NCBI GenBank assembly: GCA_964538225.1
Contig: CAZIDW010000037.1
Coordinates: 1 to 12,750, forward strand
DNA length: 12,750 nt
Origin: JAFGCR01 sp964538225
GTDB lineage: Bacteria > Patescibacteriota > Gracilibacteria > UM-FILTER-43-11
Direction: 5' to 3'
A program made the translations under genes and the position numbers. The notes beneath the pieces are model-generated. The model was not told the DNA's origin and did not search any database. It saw only the letters and a list, made by a program, of their open reading frames with translations. Below, one piece after another: positions 11,287 through 12,750 of this stretch (its first letter is position 1; each line of letters opens with the position of its first letter).

Positions 11287-12339
11287 TTACGCCGGCGTGC
11301 CCTCATCGTCTTCTCCGTTTTCCAGTTCGTCGAGTTCTTTTTCCAGCTGTGCTAATTCACCGTCGATATCCTCATCCGGCATTTCGGTTATATCACCTTT
11401 GTCAGTTGTCGGCTCCTCCAATTCCTCCATGATCTGCTGGAGGCGCTGGGCGGCAGTCTTAATCCGCGGATCTTCATCGTCTTCCAGTTCTTTGATGTAT
11501 TGTTTAAGTTTTTGGTCTGCCCGAAAGAAGTGCGCGGGATCTTCAAGCGATTCATAGATCGTCTCAATGATTTCCGGGTCCAGTTGGTAAGCGTTTTTTC
11601 CGCCCAGCACTTTCATCCCCACTTCGCCTTTAACCAAAACCGCGTAAATACCGTCCCTCATCGTTTCCACACAATCGATTTTTTCCCCTTTTGCGGCCAG
11701 GGCCAGGCGCAGGCGTTTGGGATCGGTTTTTTCTTCGCCGAAAGCCGCTTCCTGAAGGCTCTTATTAATGCGTACCATGGCCAGCAGGTTATAGCCCAGG
11801 AACCGGGATTTCAGGATGATGCCGCTGATGGTAAAAAGCTCCATCCGTAGCTTGTTGAGCTGTGTTTCCCGTTCCATTTCCACTCCCTCTTTGTACTCGG
11901 CGTCCATTTCCAGGAACTGCTCCGTGGAAGTAATAGCCGGGTAAGCCATTTCAACGGTTTTTTCATCCAGCTTGTCCGCGTACTGTTTGCCGAATATCAT
12001 CAATGGCTCTCCAGTCATTTTTAAGGCCAGCTGAAGCCCCTCGCGTTTTCCTAAATTGTTTTTTTCGATTCGTATTTTTGCTAATAAATTGTCGTCCAGC
12101 GGTTTTGATTCGATACACTTTGCCGCCATACCGGCCAATTCCATATCCAATTCTTTTTCTAGTTCCGCCAGACCTGCTTCATTGTCCGGATTACCTTCTG
12201 TCAGTTCAAATTCATCATCCTCTACAATCTCCGGCTTTTTCGGTTTTTTGATATCCTGCTCGTCCAGACCGCCTTCCAGGTATTCACTGGCCCGTTCTTC
12301 AGGGTTGTCTGCCGGTGTTTTGGAGGGCTTATTCGGCAT
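11287..12339 (-). CDS. acidic protein with an internal duplication, function unknown
   Basis: The 350-residue cytosolic protein is not recognised. Residues 1-60 and 300-350 are highly charged, with matching ELEKELD motifs (about 59-65 and 331-337). Between them two copies of a domain can be aligned by eye: the first has DNLLAKIRIEK, then LQLALKMTGE, then a YADKLDEKTVEMAYPAI helix; the second has YNLLAMVRINK, LRLALAAKGE and YQLDPEIIETIYESL. The second copy has an insertion with two strands (IYAVLVKG). Mostly helical, no signal or membrane segment. It starts 20 nt after the small coiled-coil gene and is followed by the antiporter, so they are probably one transcript. It may be a scaffold or binding protein; no enzymatic motif is visible. 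There is no clear ribosome site. Confidence 0.75.
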   Translation of the reverse strand: MPNKPSKTPADNPEERASEYLEGGLDEQDIKKPKKPEIVEDDEFELTEGNPDNEAGLAELEKELDMELAGMAAKCIESKPLDDNLLAKIRIEKNNLGKREGLQLALKMTGEPLMIFGKQYADKLDEKTVEMAYPAITSTEQFLEMDAEYKEGVEMERETQLNKLRMELFTISGIILKSRFLGYNLLAMVRINKSLQEAAFGEEKTDPKRLRLALAAKGEKIDCVETMRDGIYAVLVKGEVGMKVLGGKNAYQLDPEIIETIYESLEDPAHFFRADQKLKQYIKELEDDEDPRIKTAAQRLQQIMEELEEPTTDKGDITEMPDEDIDGELAQLEKELDELENGEDDEGTPA

Positions 12340-12359
12340 GATAAATGGCGGATTAAAGA

Positions 12360-12620
12360 TTATATTGCTTTGGCGACATCATATCTCGCTGATTGTGTAA
12401 TTTCTGTTCTCTTTGTATGGAATTGCCTGATTGTCTTTTTTAAAGCAGTCAAATCTGAACCCTCAGAACCTTTAAGTTGCACAACCAAGTCCTGTTGTTC
12501 TAATTCGCTGATTTTCATTAGTGTATCAGTAATAATGTGCTGAGCTTCCTGAAGTGTCGCCTGATCGGCGGAGAATTTTTGCGATAATTGATTAATCTCA
12601 GAGAAAAGTTCTTTTTCCAT
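12360..12620 (-). CDS. small coiled-coil protein of unknown function
   Basis: The 86-residue protein is almost wholly helical and charged: one helix at about 2-48 with heptad-like hydrophobics, a short turn (GSEGSD), and a basic second helix at 55-83. That suggests a helical hairpin that dimerises or binds a partner. No family is recognised. It is the first gene after the promoter at 12653-12681 and lies 20 nt before the acidic duplicated protein, so the two may act together. No ribosome site precedes the ATG. Confidence 0.65.
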   Translation of the reverse strand: MEKELFSEINQLSQKFSADQATLQEAQHIITDTLMKISELEQQDLVVQLKGSEGSDLTALKKTIRQFHTKRTEITQSARYDVAKAI

Positions 12621-12652
12621 GACAGGGCGGGGTTAACTTTATAAGGTTTAAT

Positions 12653-12681
12653 ATTTTAAATTAAAAAATAAAAATTGTCAA
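12653..12681 (-). promoter_or_regulatory. sigma70-type promoter of the 12620-8854 gene run
   Basis: On the minus strand a perfect TTGACA (12681-12676) and TAAAAT (12658-12653) are 17 nt apart. The start site would be near 12646, about 26 nt before the ATG at 12620. It is the only strong promoter seen for the following minus-strand genes. Confidence 0.7.
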
Positions 12682-12704
12682 ATTTATAAATGCATAAACA
12701 CTAG

Positions 12705-12729
12705 TGTCCAATAAAACTTTCTTTGGACA
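12705..12729. repeat. short hairpin near the right edge
   Basis: TGTCCAA (12705-12711) and TTGGACA (12723-12729) form a 7-bp stem around an 11-nt loop. It lies upstream of the promoter at 12653-12681 and could be a terminator of something to the right or the end of an insertion sequence cut by the window. Nothing decides between these. Confidence 0.35.
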
Positions 12730-12750
12730 GCAGGAAAAAAGCTTACTGAT

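Overview
The window looks like a chromosomal contig from an uncultured bacterium, most likely a member of the Patescibacteria/CPR. I base this on the type of MurF-like ligase (no normal N-terminal domain), the lone GT4 glycosyltransferase, an RNase Y, a PUR-domain protein with a long acidic tail, a stand-alone '23S IVS' four-helix-bundle protein, weak or missing Shine-Dalgarno sites in front of most housekeeping genes, and AT-rich intergenic repeats. This is inference from protein style; no rRNA or other marker is present. A run of 100 N at 7736-7835 shows this is a scaffolded assembly.

Left part (1-2853): three minus-strand genes for exported proteins, each with its own recognisable sigma70-type promoter. 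They are an EGF-like cysteine-rich lipoprotein cut by the left edge, a small secreted protein, and a lipoprotein-like protein whose best start codon appears to be ATC. A plus-strand, AT-rich gene with features of a BECR-fold (barnase/RelE/colicin-like) nuclease follows. From 2868 to 3600 there is no convincing protein gene. This stretch holds a compact 85-nt folded element, a candidate structured RNA of about 400 nt on the minus strand ending in a clear intrinsic terminator, and a large inverted repeat built of GTAAYTN heptamers.

Centre (3618-6999): a glycosyltransferase (minus) and a PUR-domain protein (plus) diverge from a short promoter region rich in palindromes. The PUR gene converges on RNase Y (minus), and the 88-nt gap between them is filled by three long, mutually competing helices.

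7000-8470: the most unusual region. A consensus promoter (7383-7411) precedes five tandem imperfect hairpins (7455-8067) in a short (about 85 nt) and a long (about 118 nt) version. Compensatory base changes between copies keep the stems paired, while the mismatches inside the stems are largely retained. A degenerate sixth element and then an intrinsic terminator (8349-8380) follow. The assembly gap falls inside a 108-nt sequence identical in two units, so the true copy number is unknown. No coding potential fits the array; I interpret it as a non-coding, structure-selected tandem element, and it is the best candidate for something undescribed.

Right part (8471-12750): the AT-rich four-helix-bundle gene (plus) faces a minus-strand run: small coiled-coil protein, acidic internally duplicated protein, Na+/Ca2+-exchanger-family antiporter, a possible 52-codon ORF coupled at both ends, and a MurF-like ligase. 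Close spacing suggests these are largely co-transcribed from a consensus promoter at 12653-12681. The last 50 bases contain a short hairpin that could be the edge of another element.
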